Below, piece after piece: positions 33,311 to 43,860 of a DNA stretch of 64,000 bases. A program made the translations under genes and the position numbers. The stretch is from Montifringilla adamsi (taxonomy: Eukaryota > Chordata > Aves > Passeriformes > Passeridae). A model generated the notes under the pieces. The model made no database searches and was not told where the DNA came from. It was given only the letters and a program-made list of their open reading frames with translations. The stretch is taken from contig JAGGNK010013670.1 in the NCBI GenBank assembly GCA_017590115.1, forward strand, positions 1,857,343 through 1,921,342, written 5' to 3'. The number at the start of each line of letters is the position of its first letter. Within the stretch, counting starts at the first letter, position 1.

Positions 33311-35608
33311 GCGCCCTCTGAAACATCTACCCTTGAGGTCAGAATTAGTGACAGCTGTGGGGTCACCAGCAGCTCAGTGAGTCAAGCCTGGAAACAAGCC
33401 CCAAAACTTGGTGAGAGCTCTGTGCTGTACCACGAGGTCAGTTACTGCTGTTATTTGAAGGGAAACAGACTGGAAAAGCAAGAACCAAGGAAAAGGGAAG
33501 CCCAGGAAGGACAACCCCAGCTGGACACTCTCCTGGCTCACTGCAGGAACACCAACACCTTCTTCCCTCACAACCAGGAGTTTGGTCTGGTGTCACACAC
33601 AGCACCCAGGGTGAGAATGCTGGCTTTGGAAGGGGGGAGGACACACCTCAATACCCTGTCTACCCTCCCTCCCCACATCTCTGGCAGCTCCCTGATAACC
33701 TCACTGATAAAGGGCCATAAAATTAGAACAAACTGAATGGATCTTGCACTATGAAAAGAGGAAGAGATTTCTTCAACAGGGACAGAAGGAAAATGGAGTC
33801 AGAGAGTAAAAAAGTACTGATACCAGATACTCCCACTTGCTTTATATGCCTAGAGAGTAGCAGAGGAGACTAAAAAGTGAGGGGAGAGAAGGAAACCAGG
33901 GATAGAACCTGGATGTGAAGAACACCCTGAGGAAGAAAAAGAAGAATGAGGAACAAAAGATGACAAGGAAACAAAGTAAGCAGCAGAGAAGAGAAATCCA
34001 CCGAGGGAATAGAGAAAAACAAAAGAGCAACAGCTCAACAGAATCAAGTGCAGGAGGGAGGCTGGAACAAGAACCACTGAAACGGCTCAGAAAACTCAAG
34101 ACATGTTGTGTAAAAAAAAGTCCCAAACTATAAATAGAAGGAAAAAGAAGGGGGAAACCATACAGAAAGGCTAAAGGCAAAGGAGAGCCAGCTTTAAAGC
34201 CTAGACTGCACAAAGCTTGCAAACATGATAATAAGAACATAAGGCAGGTTACCACCACAATGTCAACCCCTACCCAAACAGCAGTCACAGGGGCTCAACC
34301 CAAACCAGCAGCCCTTCCAGACAGAAATTATGACTGAGTTTGGTCCCAGGCTGATTTGATGGCCAGTGGGATCAGAGCCAGCAGTGCCCTGGGGCCAGCA
34401 GGGCCATCCCTGTCCTGGGGCACCAGGCCCAGCAGCGCCGGCCGGGCCATGAGGGGATTGCGCCCTCTGAAACATCTACCCTTGAGGTCAGAATTAGTGA
34501 CAGCTGTGGGGTCACCAGCAGCTCAGTGAGTCAAGCCTGGAAACAAGCCCCAAAACTTGGTGAGAGCTCTGTGCTGTACCACGAGGTCTGTTACTGCTGT
34601 TATTTGAAGGGAAACAGACTGGAAAAGCCAGAACCAAGGAAAAGGGAAGCCCAGGAAGGACAACCCCAGCTGGACACTCTCCTGGCTCACTGCAGGAACA
34701 CCAACACCTTCTTCCCTCACAACCAGGAGTTTGGTCTGGTGTCACACACAGCACCCAGGGTGAGAATGCTGGCTTTGGAAGGGGGGAGGACACACCTCAA
34801 TACCCTGTCTACCCTCCCTCCCCACATCTCTGGCAGCTCCCTGATAACCTCACTGATAAAGGGCCATAAAATTAGAACAAACTGAATGGATCTTGCACTA
34901 TGAAAAGAGGAAGAGATTTCTTCAACAGGGACAGAAGGAAAATGGAGTCAGAGAGTAAAAAAGTACTGATACCAGATACTCCCACTTGCTTTATATGCCT
35001 AGAGAGTAGCAGAGGAGACTAAAAAGTGAGGGGAGAGAAGGAAACCAGGGATAGCACCTGGATGTGAAGAACACCCTGAGGAAGAAAAAGAAGAATGAGG
35101 AACAAAAGATGACAAGGAAACAAAGTAAGCAGCAGAGAAGAGAAATCCACGGAGGGAATAGAGAAAAACAAAAGAGCAACAGCGCAACAGAATCAAGTGC
35201 GGGAGGGAGGCTGGAACAAGAACCACTGAAACGGCTCAGAAAACTCAAGACATGTTGTGTAAAAAAAAGTCCCAAACTATAAATAGAAGGAAAAAGAAGG
35301 GGGAAACCATACAGAAAGGCTAAAGGCAAAGGAGAGCCAGCTTTAAAGCCTAGACTGCACAAAGCTTGCAAACATGATAATAAGAACATAAGGCAGGTTA
35401 CCACCACAATGTCAACCCCTACCCAAACAGCAGTCACAGGGGCTCAACCCAAACCAGCAGCCCTTCCAGACAGAAATTATGACTGAGTTTGGTCCCAGGC
35501 TGATTTGATGGCCAGTGGGATCAGAGCCAGCAGTGCCCTGGGGCCAGCAGGGCCATCCCTGTCCTGGGGCACCAGGCCCAGCAGCGCCGGCCGGGCCATG
35601 AGGGGATT
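33311..35608. repeat. 1,149-bp tandem duplication (two copies)
   Basis: Copy 1 is 33311-34459 and copy 2 is 34460-35608. The offset is constant at 1,149 from end to end, so there is no net indel, and I count six substitutions by eye (about 0.5%). The junction reads GAGGGGATTG then CGCCCTCTG, with a single shared G. The right 80-90 bases of each copy are the start of a plus-strand CR1. Duplicate open frames inside it (144 and 119 codons plus strand, 148 codons minus strand) have no known domain, and I treat them as chance. Confidence 0.98.
34376..34459 (+). mobile_element. CR1 fragment truncated at the duplication junction
   Basis: GCCAGCAGTGCCCTGGGGCC through CGGGCCATGAGGGGATTG matches the interior of CR1 ORF2 and is cut off exactly at the junction. 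The left limit is approximate. Confidence 0.7.
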
Positions 35609-36135
35609 GTCCTGCTCTGCTCTGGGCTGGGGCAGCCTCACCTCGAGAGCTGGGGCAGGTTGGGCACCACAGAGTGAAAAGGACATTAAACCATCAGGGA
35701 GCATCCACAGGAGGCCGCGAGGATGGGGAAGGGTCTGGAAGGGAAGCCGTGTGTGGAGCAGCTGAGGACACTGGAATGTTCAGCTGGAGGAGACTGAGGT
35801 CAGACCTCATTGTGGTCTTCAACATCCTCAGGAGGGGCAGCACAGGGCAGGTACAGAGCTCCTCACTCTCATGACCAGGGACGGGGCCAGGCAAGGGCTG
35901 GAGCTGTGCCAAGGAGGTTTAGGTTGGGTATCAGGGAAAGGTTCTTCCCCCAGAGGGTGCTGGGCACTGCCCAGGCTCCCCAGGGAATGGGCACAGCCCC
36001 AAGGCTGCCAGAGCTCCAGGAGCTCCAGGGATGCCCAGGCTGGGATTGTTGGGATGTCTGGGCAGAGATGGGGAACTCAATGATCCTGATGGGTCCCTTT
36101 CAACTCAGCATATTCTGTGATTCTGTGGTCAGAAC
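35525..36135 (+). mobile_element. CR1 LINE, 3' part (plus strand)
   Basis: About 600 bp from the C-terminal part of ORF2 into the 3' UTR. Blocks include GGCAGCCTCACCTCGAGAGC, GGAGACTGAGGTCAGACCTC, GTTTAGGTTGGGTATCAGGG, AGGCTCCCCAGGGAATGGGC and the end CAACTCAGCATATTCTGTGA followed by TTCTGTGG, the avian CR1 tail. It is 5'-truncated and its frame is broken. The tandem duplication joint falls within it. Confidence 0.93.
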
Positions 36136-39100
36136 ACAGAGCTCCTACATAAAAAATATCACCAGAAAAAAAACCTTTCCTTGAGAGGTCTCTGACTTTA
36201 GTACTAGAGGGTCCTTAAGATATTCCTGGAGCTGAAAATGGCACAGCTTCCTTGCACTGCCTGCTCTGGTTGGCTGTAAAGGGGATGGAGTTCAGCTACA
36301 AGAGGGTTAAACCAGAGCATTGGGGTAACCATATGACCCATCTGTTCTGGATTTCTTCACTTCTGCAGCAAATCCACCACATTCTGTCACAGAGGTGTCG
36401 AGAAGGAAAACTGCACCTCCTGGAATGAGGCAGCTGCTGGTGCACATCTCCCTGCACCTTCCTGGCTGCAGGCACACAGAGCAGCACCTCTGGCATGTAC
36501 CTGCCCAGCACCCTCCTGCTGGCCCTGCAAAACCAGCTCGGCTGCAGAGAGAGACATCTTCCCCTGCCAGCCCTGTGTGAGGGCTCACAGCAGCACCCTG
36601 CAGCAGCCCCCTCCTCATCCCTTCTGACATCTCTGCACCCCTCCCACTGCCAGCAGCAAGACCAAGCACAGGAACACAAATTATCCACAGAGCAGCTCAT
36701 GGAGCTGCTGCTTTTTAAGGTTAGTGATGTTAACAGAACAGCTCTGAGCACAGAGCTGCACAGCAGGGCAGCTGTGGGCAAAGGCAGCTCACATCACCTG
36801 AGCTACGGGCAGGCAGCTTCCAAACCAGTGCCAGCTACCAATGAAGATGTAAAAACAAGACTGCTTTGTGAATTAAAGCACTCTTGTCAGGAAAGGCTTG
36901 CCAAGTGACTTGGAACAGCTCCCCTTCATGCCAACTCCCCTTCTGCACCCATCTGAAAGGAAACTGTTCTCATTCATGCTGGTATAATGTGATTCATGTG
37001 TGGGCCAGGCTGCACCAGCACAGCTTATTCTGATGCTCCTTCTTGAGTCCAACTTTTGAGATAATGTCTAACTTTTTAGATGTTTTAAGTCACCTAATGC
37101 ATAATATATTTAAAAAGAAATCTGAATCTTTATTGCAATTATTTCTGAAACACTCCAGGGCAATGTTTATCTGTCCCTGAAGCAGTGTCAGAGGAGACGC
37201 TGTGGTAGGTTCAGCAGGAACAAAAGACAGTCCTGCTGCTGGCTGAATCTGCTCCCTGCAATTTCTGCTGGCTGCTATTTGTCAGACAACAATAACAAGC
37301 CATGATTTTTGAAGCAAAATGTGCTGGTATTTGAATGAGTAATATCCAAGTATTCATTCAGGGGAGGGCACATTCTTTGCATTCGTATAATATTTCACAA
37401 ATCCTCCAAAGTGCAGCAGCACACAAGGATGTGGTTTGTTTCTCTTTCAAACAGTCATCTGCAAGCAATTTCATTTAGTTAAATATCAGAATTAAATTTT
37501 AGCCATAGTAGTGCTTCTGTGCAAAGGAAATGATGTTTTAAATAGGCATGCAGATGTGGTCTTGCAGACTGGGGCTTAAAACAGTAAATAACTGAAGGGG
37601 AGAGGCACTCCTGAATTACTATTCCCAACTCCAGAATGAAAGTTCTATATATGACATAACTAAAACCACTTTGGAAACAGAACCAAACTGTTATGCAATA
37701 AGCTTTGTTACTCCCAGAGAAAAGATGATCGAATAAGAAATACTGTTTCAAATTCAAAAGGTTTTATTTTTTAATTCCTACTATTTTTTCTGTTTCGATG
37801 AGCCCAAATAATGCTGTGATAATAAAAATATTCTGTGCTACCCCATGTCTGAGACAGAAACAGCCAATAGCACTCAACAGGCACAGCAGAAAGGCTTCCT
37901 AAATTTGGGTTAGTACAGATCTGATGCAGCTATCCAGGACTTCCCAGGAAAAAATCTGGATTCTTTACCAAAATCTCCCACTGCTAGGTGTCCCTCTGAA
38001 TGGGGCAAGCTCAAACCAAGCAGCCTGGAACGTGCAGGACTGGCTCTGACTACCAGGGACAGTTTCCTACTTTCCAGCACAATTTTTGGATGCAGTCACA
38101 TCCACCTCAGGTTGCCTGTCTCAGAGACAAATACTTTACTTTTTTTCTCTTTTAAATCTCTTCTAGATGAGTATAAGATAATCACTGTTCTCCATGAAGA
38201 ATTAGTGAGTGGTCAATAAGTGTAGAGGTAACCACTTCCCACATGGAAACACTGAGAGAATTTAAGCACAGAAATGTCCAGAGAAAGACAAATGCCTCCC
38301 AGAACCAGCCCTCAATGCAATAAACATAGACTGACAAACATAGACCCAAGATTTTAGAGGATGAGGTTCAAGTCAGGCCAAAAGCTCAAGCAAGCCTGTC
38401 TTTTCCAGCTCTCAGTCAAGTCATTGGTGTCCAGAGTTAAAATCTGGTTGGGGTGGAGAGCTTCTGTACTCTCTTTGTGCTTCTGCAATAGCTACTTTGG
38501 GGTGGGGAAAGAAATTTCATTTCAATATTTTGCTGGGAGTATTCTTTCTTTTGTTCTAATACAGAATGGTAATGTTTTGGTATGTCAGAAAAAAAAAACA
38601 TTAACAAAAGCACAAGATCATTCCCTCTTCATTCCAGTCCTGTGTCTGGCTTGAGGAAGAGGAGGTCTGCTTGTCATGGGGGAATGTCTCTGAAGGAAAA
38701 CAGCTTCTGGGACAAGGTCTGTGTGTCCCATAGCAGGACTGTGCTAACAGGCAGGATTCAGCTTGATTTCACCTGGAAAATGGAAAGCACTGTGTAGCTC
38801 TTAAATATTTTATTATTGAAAAGGGATCATTTCCAACCGAGAGCTTTGTTTACAGCTTGGCAGAGGGAATGGAAAATATCACATGTTGATATTTGCATTT
38901 ATCACCTCTGAGCACTGGGAATGGGTAACCCCATGCACAGAGACTAAACAGTGGCAGCAGCTAACAGGCAGCCAAGCACCCCCTCAAATCCAAGCCAGTA
39001 CCTTTTCAAACCCATTCAATTCACTAAATTTAAATGCACCAATACCTTTAAATCAGAAACAAACTCTCCAGTGTTCTGGGAGTGAAAGAGCACTAAACTA

Positions 39101-39926
39101 TGTGGTAATGCCAGGGAAAGAAATACCTCCCTCTCTATAATAAGCCCACAGGAGAGCACAGCCCCTTACACAACTATTTGCTACTGAGGGATTATTGCTG
39201 AATTATTTCTGAAAAAGAGTCTAATAAAATTTGAGTAAAACCAGAACCATTCCCACTGTTGTTATCAAAAGACTTGTTGTTATCAAAAGACCTGCATAAT
39301 AAACTCTTTTACAGGGAAAGAAAATGAGAGCATTAAAATCTACTCTGATGAATGTCTTCCTAATGAAAGTAAAATATTTATCACTTAGCAATTCTTACTT
39401 ATGGACACTGAGTAAAATATTTTGGGTGTTAGATGCATAATGACCACAGAATTAAAATGTGTCTTTTCATCACAACATGGAAAATTAAAGAGTTTTTAAA
39501 ATTAAGGACCAAGCTAAAACAAGCCTTGTGACAATGAACAGCATTTCTGTGCTCCACTAATTCCAAACACTGCTTGACAGATCAAATTAGTGTATGCTAG
39601 GGGCTAAATATGAATGCCATGGTTTTGGGTCTTTTAAAAAATTATTTCTATTAAAGCACCACGTGAATTAGCCCTATTCTATATTGCTAAAACAGGCATG
39701 TGAGTGCCCTAATTGCAGGTGATTTAAAAGTCCAGGGACAAAAATGCCGTTTAATTCTGCGGTATAGTGACAACTTCATAACCTGGAGCCTTCCGAGCTT
39801 ACCACCAGAAAGGTGGAGAGAAAAAAGAAACAAACAAAAAATCTGTAAAAGAAAGGCTTAAGCCTATTTGCCAAGAGACAAGTGCAGGCAGACAGAGAAC
39901 AAGTGGCATGTCCAATGTCAAATGTA
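36136..39926. other. Non-coding stretch
   Basis: About 3.8 kb with no recognised gene or transposon. 36400-36700 is GC-richer with open frames on both strands (161 minus, 137 plus). 37050-37160 and 39150-39500 are AT-rich. An 18-bp unit with GTTGTTATCAAAAGAC is duplicated at 39258-39293. Confidence 0.5.
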
Positions 39927-40092
39927 CCACAGAATCATGGAATATCCTGACTGGTGAGGGACCCCCAAGGGTCATCCTGTCCCACTCCTGGCCTTGCACT
40001 GACACCCCAACAATCCCAGCCTGGGCATCCCTGGAGCTCCTGGAGCTCTGGCAGCCTCGGGGCCGTGCCCATTCCCTGGGGAAGAACCTTGT
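39927..40092 (-). mobile_element. CR1 LINE fragment, 3' end (minus strand)
   Basis: ACCACAGAATCATGGAATAT, GGGTCATCCTGTCCCACTCC and the block ending CATTCCCTGGGGAAGAACCT are the reverse complement of the same CR1 3' region seen at 35940-36130. It is short and 5'-truncated. Confidence 0.9.
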
Positions 40093-42710
40093 CCTCATGT
40101 TCAGTATGGGAAAGAGCCAGGAACTGAATTTAAGTGTTGATCCACTCTTAACTCTCCTGTTTTCAGGTCCATAACCATTTCTCACCTTCCTTTATGTCCC
40201 AGGTTACAGGGGAGGCTCCTGCCTTCCTCAGCAGACACCTGTCTTCAAACCCAGACACTTTAACTCCCAGCAGTGCTGAGTTCCAGGTCCTTGTGCAGTC
40301 AGTGCCAGCCTGGGCTCCTGCACCCCGGGGGTTCACCCCAGCCCCCTGGAGCTCCCTGCTGAAGGTGCTGTGAGCCACCAAAGCTCCAGGATCAGTCTGC
40401 TGAGCACCCACAGGTACCACAGCCCCGAGCCCAGCCCTGGGTCTGCCAGGGCCCCTTCCCAGGGTGGGGATCCCTGGCAGAGGCTGGTCCCTGGTGCAGG
40501 GGGTGGCTGCTCCCTGGGAGCTGCTGGAGCTCACAGCTCCGTGCAATTCTACTGCTCTGCTCTTGTACTGATGACACTTGCACTCAGAGGCTCACAGCAT
40601 TTCCTGGGAGTTAAAAATGGATTTTACAGTGTTTCATTAAAAATAAATAACCTACTTAAGGGGGAAAAAAACCCAGTATTACCAAAGGTAAACACACCAG
40701 GAGTCTCAACTAATGTTGACACAGCACAAAACACATATCAAATATTTGTCAATGAACTTTTTAATGCAATTTACAGGAACTTTTGTCTGTGTTTTTTTAA
40801 CATTTTGACACTTTGTCATAATTTATTCCTTTTCTAAAGCAGGCTCTGCTTTTAGCTGACAACTACCTTTTTTTAAAATTTAAACCACACTATTAATGTA
40901 GTAAATTTCCAAAAATATTTCTGAAAGCATGTTATCCCTGGCATTTAACCACCAGCTTGTCATACAGCTGAGCCCTCTAACCTTGGCACTGCAAGAGTAG
41001 ACTTTAAGTAACCATTAGCTTTAAAGAGGAGGGGGGGAAAGGGCAGATTTTTGGATGACAGAAAGATGGAATTTTTACAGTGACAAAGATTTATGATATT
41101 TAAATTGCTCAGCCAAACTACTCCAGTGTAATGACTGAAGTTCAGATGGGTATCCTGTATTTAAATGCACAGATACACTGCAGGGCAGCTACTTCTGGAT
41201 GGTTTTGGTGGACTAATTTGCAATAAAAAGTAAGATTTTAAGGAAGAACCTTAAGGAGTCAATTGGCTGGTGTGATGTTTAAAATCCAACTGGAATTTCA
41301 ATGCCCTCCCAGCTCCACTGATATGTTAGCTGGCTCTGGATATGGGGCTAAGTCTTAATGCAGCAAACACCTTCAAAATCCAAATGAAATGCTCCTGCCA
41401 TAGCAGAGATCTCTGCACAAGAACAAGTTCAGCTGAGCTCCTGAGGGAAGGAAAAAAAGCCCTGCAAAGAGAATGGAGTTGTCTGTAACAGCTGACAGAA
41501 GTTCAGATGCAGCTAGTCAAGTGCAGCCAGTTATGATTCAGTTGTATAATAGCATTTGCACTGACAGACAAGACAATCTTTCTTACAACTGTCTGTAGCT
41601 TTTTGGCTTGAAGAATCTTGATGTTCTTATAAATTGCAACTTCCCATCACATTCAAAATGTCTATATATTTTTACAGGACACAAGGCATTTGTATGGCAT
41701 CTGTTACAAAATATATATTCCTACTGCCTAGAAAATGCATTTCAAGTCTTCATACATTAAGTCTGATTTATTCAAGCTCATGGAAAAACTATTTTGAGCA
41801 ATCTGTCTGGAATACGGGATGCGTGAAGAACTGGGGTGCCAGAGACTGGCTTCTGATTCTCTGCCCCTCGGCACCAGCACAGAGAAAAGTTACTTTGACC
41901 TGAAACTAATGTAAATTGAAAGTGCTGCAACCTGAGCTACTCCAAGAATGTAATTCTTATCCCATTTACCTGACAGCATTAATCTGTGCAGCACTGATCA
42001 TCAGTCAGTTATCTCAGTTCACTGCAGTTGCCAGAGAGCATCCCTATTTATGGAGATGTTACTCTTTTCAGCACAGAGGTTGAGTTTTTGCTCAGATCAT
42101 CTAAAGATACTATTTGCAGATAATCTCCAGCTGACAGAGGCTGTTCCAGGGCTGGCAGAGAGCACTAACACTCCCAGGAACACGTGCTCCTTATCCAAGG
42201 GTTTTCCATGGCATTTCCTGACCACCCTGCACTGCTGCCAGCACCACACACTGAGGAAAATATCCCAGAATTCAGGGACTGCAACAGAGCTACCAAAGCC
42301 CAAAGATACACCCCCTCAGAGAGATTTTGTGGTTTGCTATTTCACAATTCCCATGGGCTTCACTGACAACCTGCTGTGCCTCAGAGCCCAGGCTGGAGGA
42401 GCAGGGGATGGAGCACAAGTCTGCACTGGGGGGCAAAAGTTACACTGAGAAACCTGAGAATGACACAGACACAGCAAAGAACAGTCACAAAAGCACAGCA
42501 CTGCACTGCGCCAATCTCCCTCTCCTGAGCACTCTCACCATCTGCAGAGCCCTGGAGATGGCATGGGGCACCAGCAGACAACTGCTTGTACCTCTCTCAT
42601 TGTGCCCCTTGTCCAGGTGCTTGTAGATCCATTACAAATATCCAGGAGCAATGGATAAGATCTTTTGCATTTCTGTTTAAAGATTTCATGCCTACTTATA
42701 GATTGTCTTC
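40093..42710. other. Non-coding stretch
   Basis: No gene recognised. 40200-40550 is GC-richer with open frames on both strands. 40850-41250 is AT-rich. Confidence 0.5.
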
Positions 42711-42736
42711 ATTATTACCATCATTATTATTATTAA
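42711..42736. repeat. (ATT)n short microsatellite
   Basis: ATTATTACCATCATTATTAT and continuing TTA units. Confidence 0.8.
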
Positions 42737-42765
42737 CAATACAGACACTCATAGCTTCACACTTT

Positions 42766-42885
42766 CACAGAGTCACAGAATATCCTGAGCTGGAAGGGAA
42801 TCACAAGGCTCAAGTACAGTTCTTAAGTAAATGGTTTGCAGAGGGATCAAACTCACACCCTTGGTGTTATTGGCACCATGGTTTT
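42766..42885 (-). mobile_element. CR1 LINE fragment, extreme 3' end (minus strand)
   Basis: CACAGAGTCACAGAATATCC, GAGCTGGAAGGGAATCACAA, then GGGATCAAACTCACACCCTT and GGTGTTATTGGCACCATG are the reverse complement of a CR1 3' UTR variant. Confidence 0.8.
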
Positions 42886-43026
42886 GTTTCCTTTAATCTC
42901 TTTGCACCCCACTGTGATTCCTCCTTCCAGAATACCAAGAAACATCTGTCTGCAAAAAACATACTCAGGTTGTAGGACAGAGCAAGTCCCTGCCATGGGA
43001 CCACTGCTGCCCCACACACCTTCATT

Positions 43027-43397
43027 CACAGAATCACAAGATTAATGAGGTTGGAAAAGACCTTTGAGATCATCAAGTCCAACCTATGACCCAACACCAC
43101 CTTATCAACCAGATCATGGCACTGAGTGCCACATCACATCCAGTCCTTTTACAACACCTCCAGGGACAGCCTCCCTAGGCAGCCCCTTCCAATGCCCAGT
43201 CACTGTTTTTGTGAAGATTTTGTTCCTAATGTCCAGCCTGAACTTCCCCTGGTGCAGCTTAAGGCTAGGTGCTCTCATCCTGTCGCTGTTCCCTGGGAGC
43301 AGAGCCTGACCCCTCCCTGGCTGCACCCTCCTGTCAGAGAGTTGTAGAGAGTGATGAGGTCTCCCCTGAGCCTCCTACTATCCAGGATAAACATCCC
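43027..43397 (-). mobile_element. CR1 LINE, 3' portion, first part (interrupted by an LTR)
   Basis: ACAGAATCACAAGATTAATG, AAAGACCTTTGAGATCATCA, CCAGGGACAGCCTCCCTAGG and TGATGAGGTCTCCCCTGAGC follow a CR1 3' region on the minus strand. It stops at CCAGGATAAACATCCC, where an LTR is inserted, and resumes at 43770. Confidence 0.93.
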
Positions 43398-43769
43398 TAT
43401 TGTGTCTGGTGCCCCATGTGTGGAGACGTGAGCTCTGACTCCATGTTCAGAAGGCTGGTTTATTATATTATGATATATATTATATTAAAATACTACATTA
43501 AAACTATACTAAAAGAATAGAGATAAAAGATTCATCAGAGAACAAGAATAGAATGAAAAACAAAGGCTTGTGACTCCCCGAGAGTCCGAGCCAGCTGCAT
43601 CTGTGATTGGCTACTAATTAGAAACAACCAACATGCACCAGTCACAGGTGTACCTGTTGCATAGCACAGCAGCAGATAGTTATTGTTTACATTTCTCTCC
43701 TGAGGCTCCTCAGCTTCCCAGTAGGGAAAAATCCTAGCAAAGGATTTTTCATAAAATATCATGGCTACA
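43398..43769 (-). mobile_element. Solo LTR inserted into CR1
   Basis: 372 bp. On the minus strand it begins TGTAGCCATGATATTTTATG. It has AATAAA at 43464-43459 followed by CAGCCTTCTG at 43457-43448, and ends near GGGGCACCAGACACA. CATCCC flanks it on both sides (43392-43397 and 43770-43775), a likely 6-bp target-site duplication. The CR1 continues across it, so the insertion and its orientation are clear. No internal viral genes remain. The family is recalled as a very common passerine solo LTR. Confidence 0.9.
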
Positions 43770-43860
43770 CATCCCCAGCTCCCTCAGCCGCTCCTCACAG
43801 GACTTGTGCTCCAGACCCCTCCCCAGCCTTGCTGCCCTTCTCTGGATGCATTCAGGTGCT
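43770..43860 (-). mobile_element. CR1 LINE, 3' portion, second part
   Basis: AGCTCCCTCAGCCGCTCCTC, CTTGTGCTCCAGACCCCTCC and CTTGCTGCCCTTCTCTGGAT continue the CR1 begun at 43027. The right limit is approximate. Confidence 0.9.

Noticed and set aside
33302..34885. 144- and 119-codon plus-strand frames sharing most of their sequence
   Set aside because: A by-product of the same duplication. The start differs between copies, and there is no recognisable domain or splice structure.
33842..35437. Pair of near-identical 148-codon minus-strand frames, hydrophobic and Phe/Ser/Leu-rich
   Set aside because: The frames lie in the two copies of the tandem duplication. The hydrophobic look comes from a purine-rich plus strand. 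No known family.
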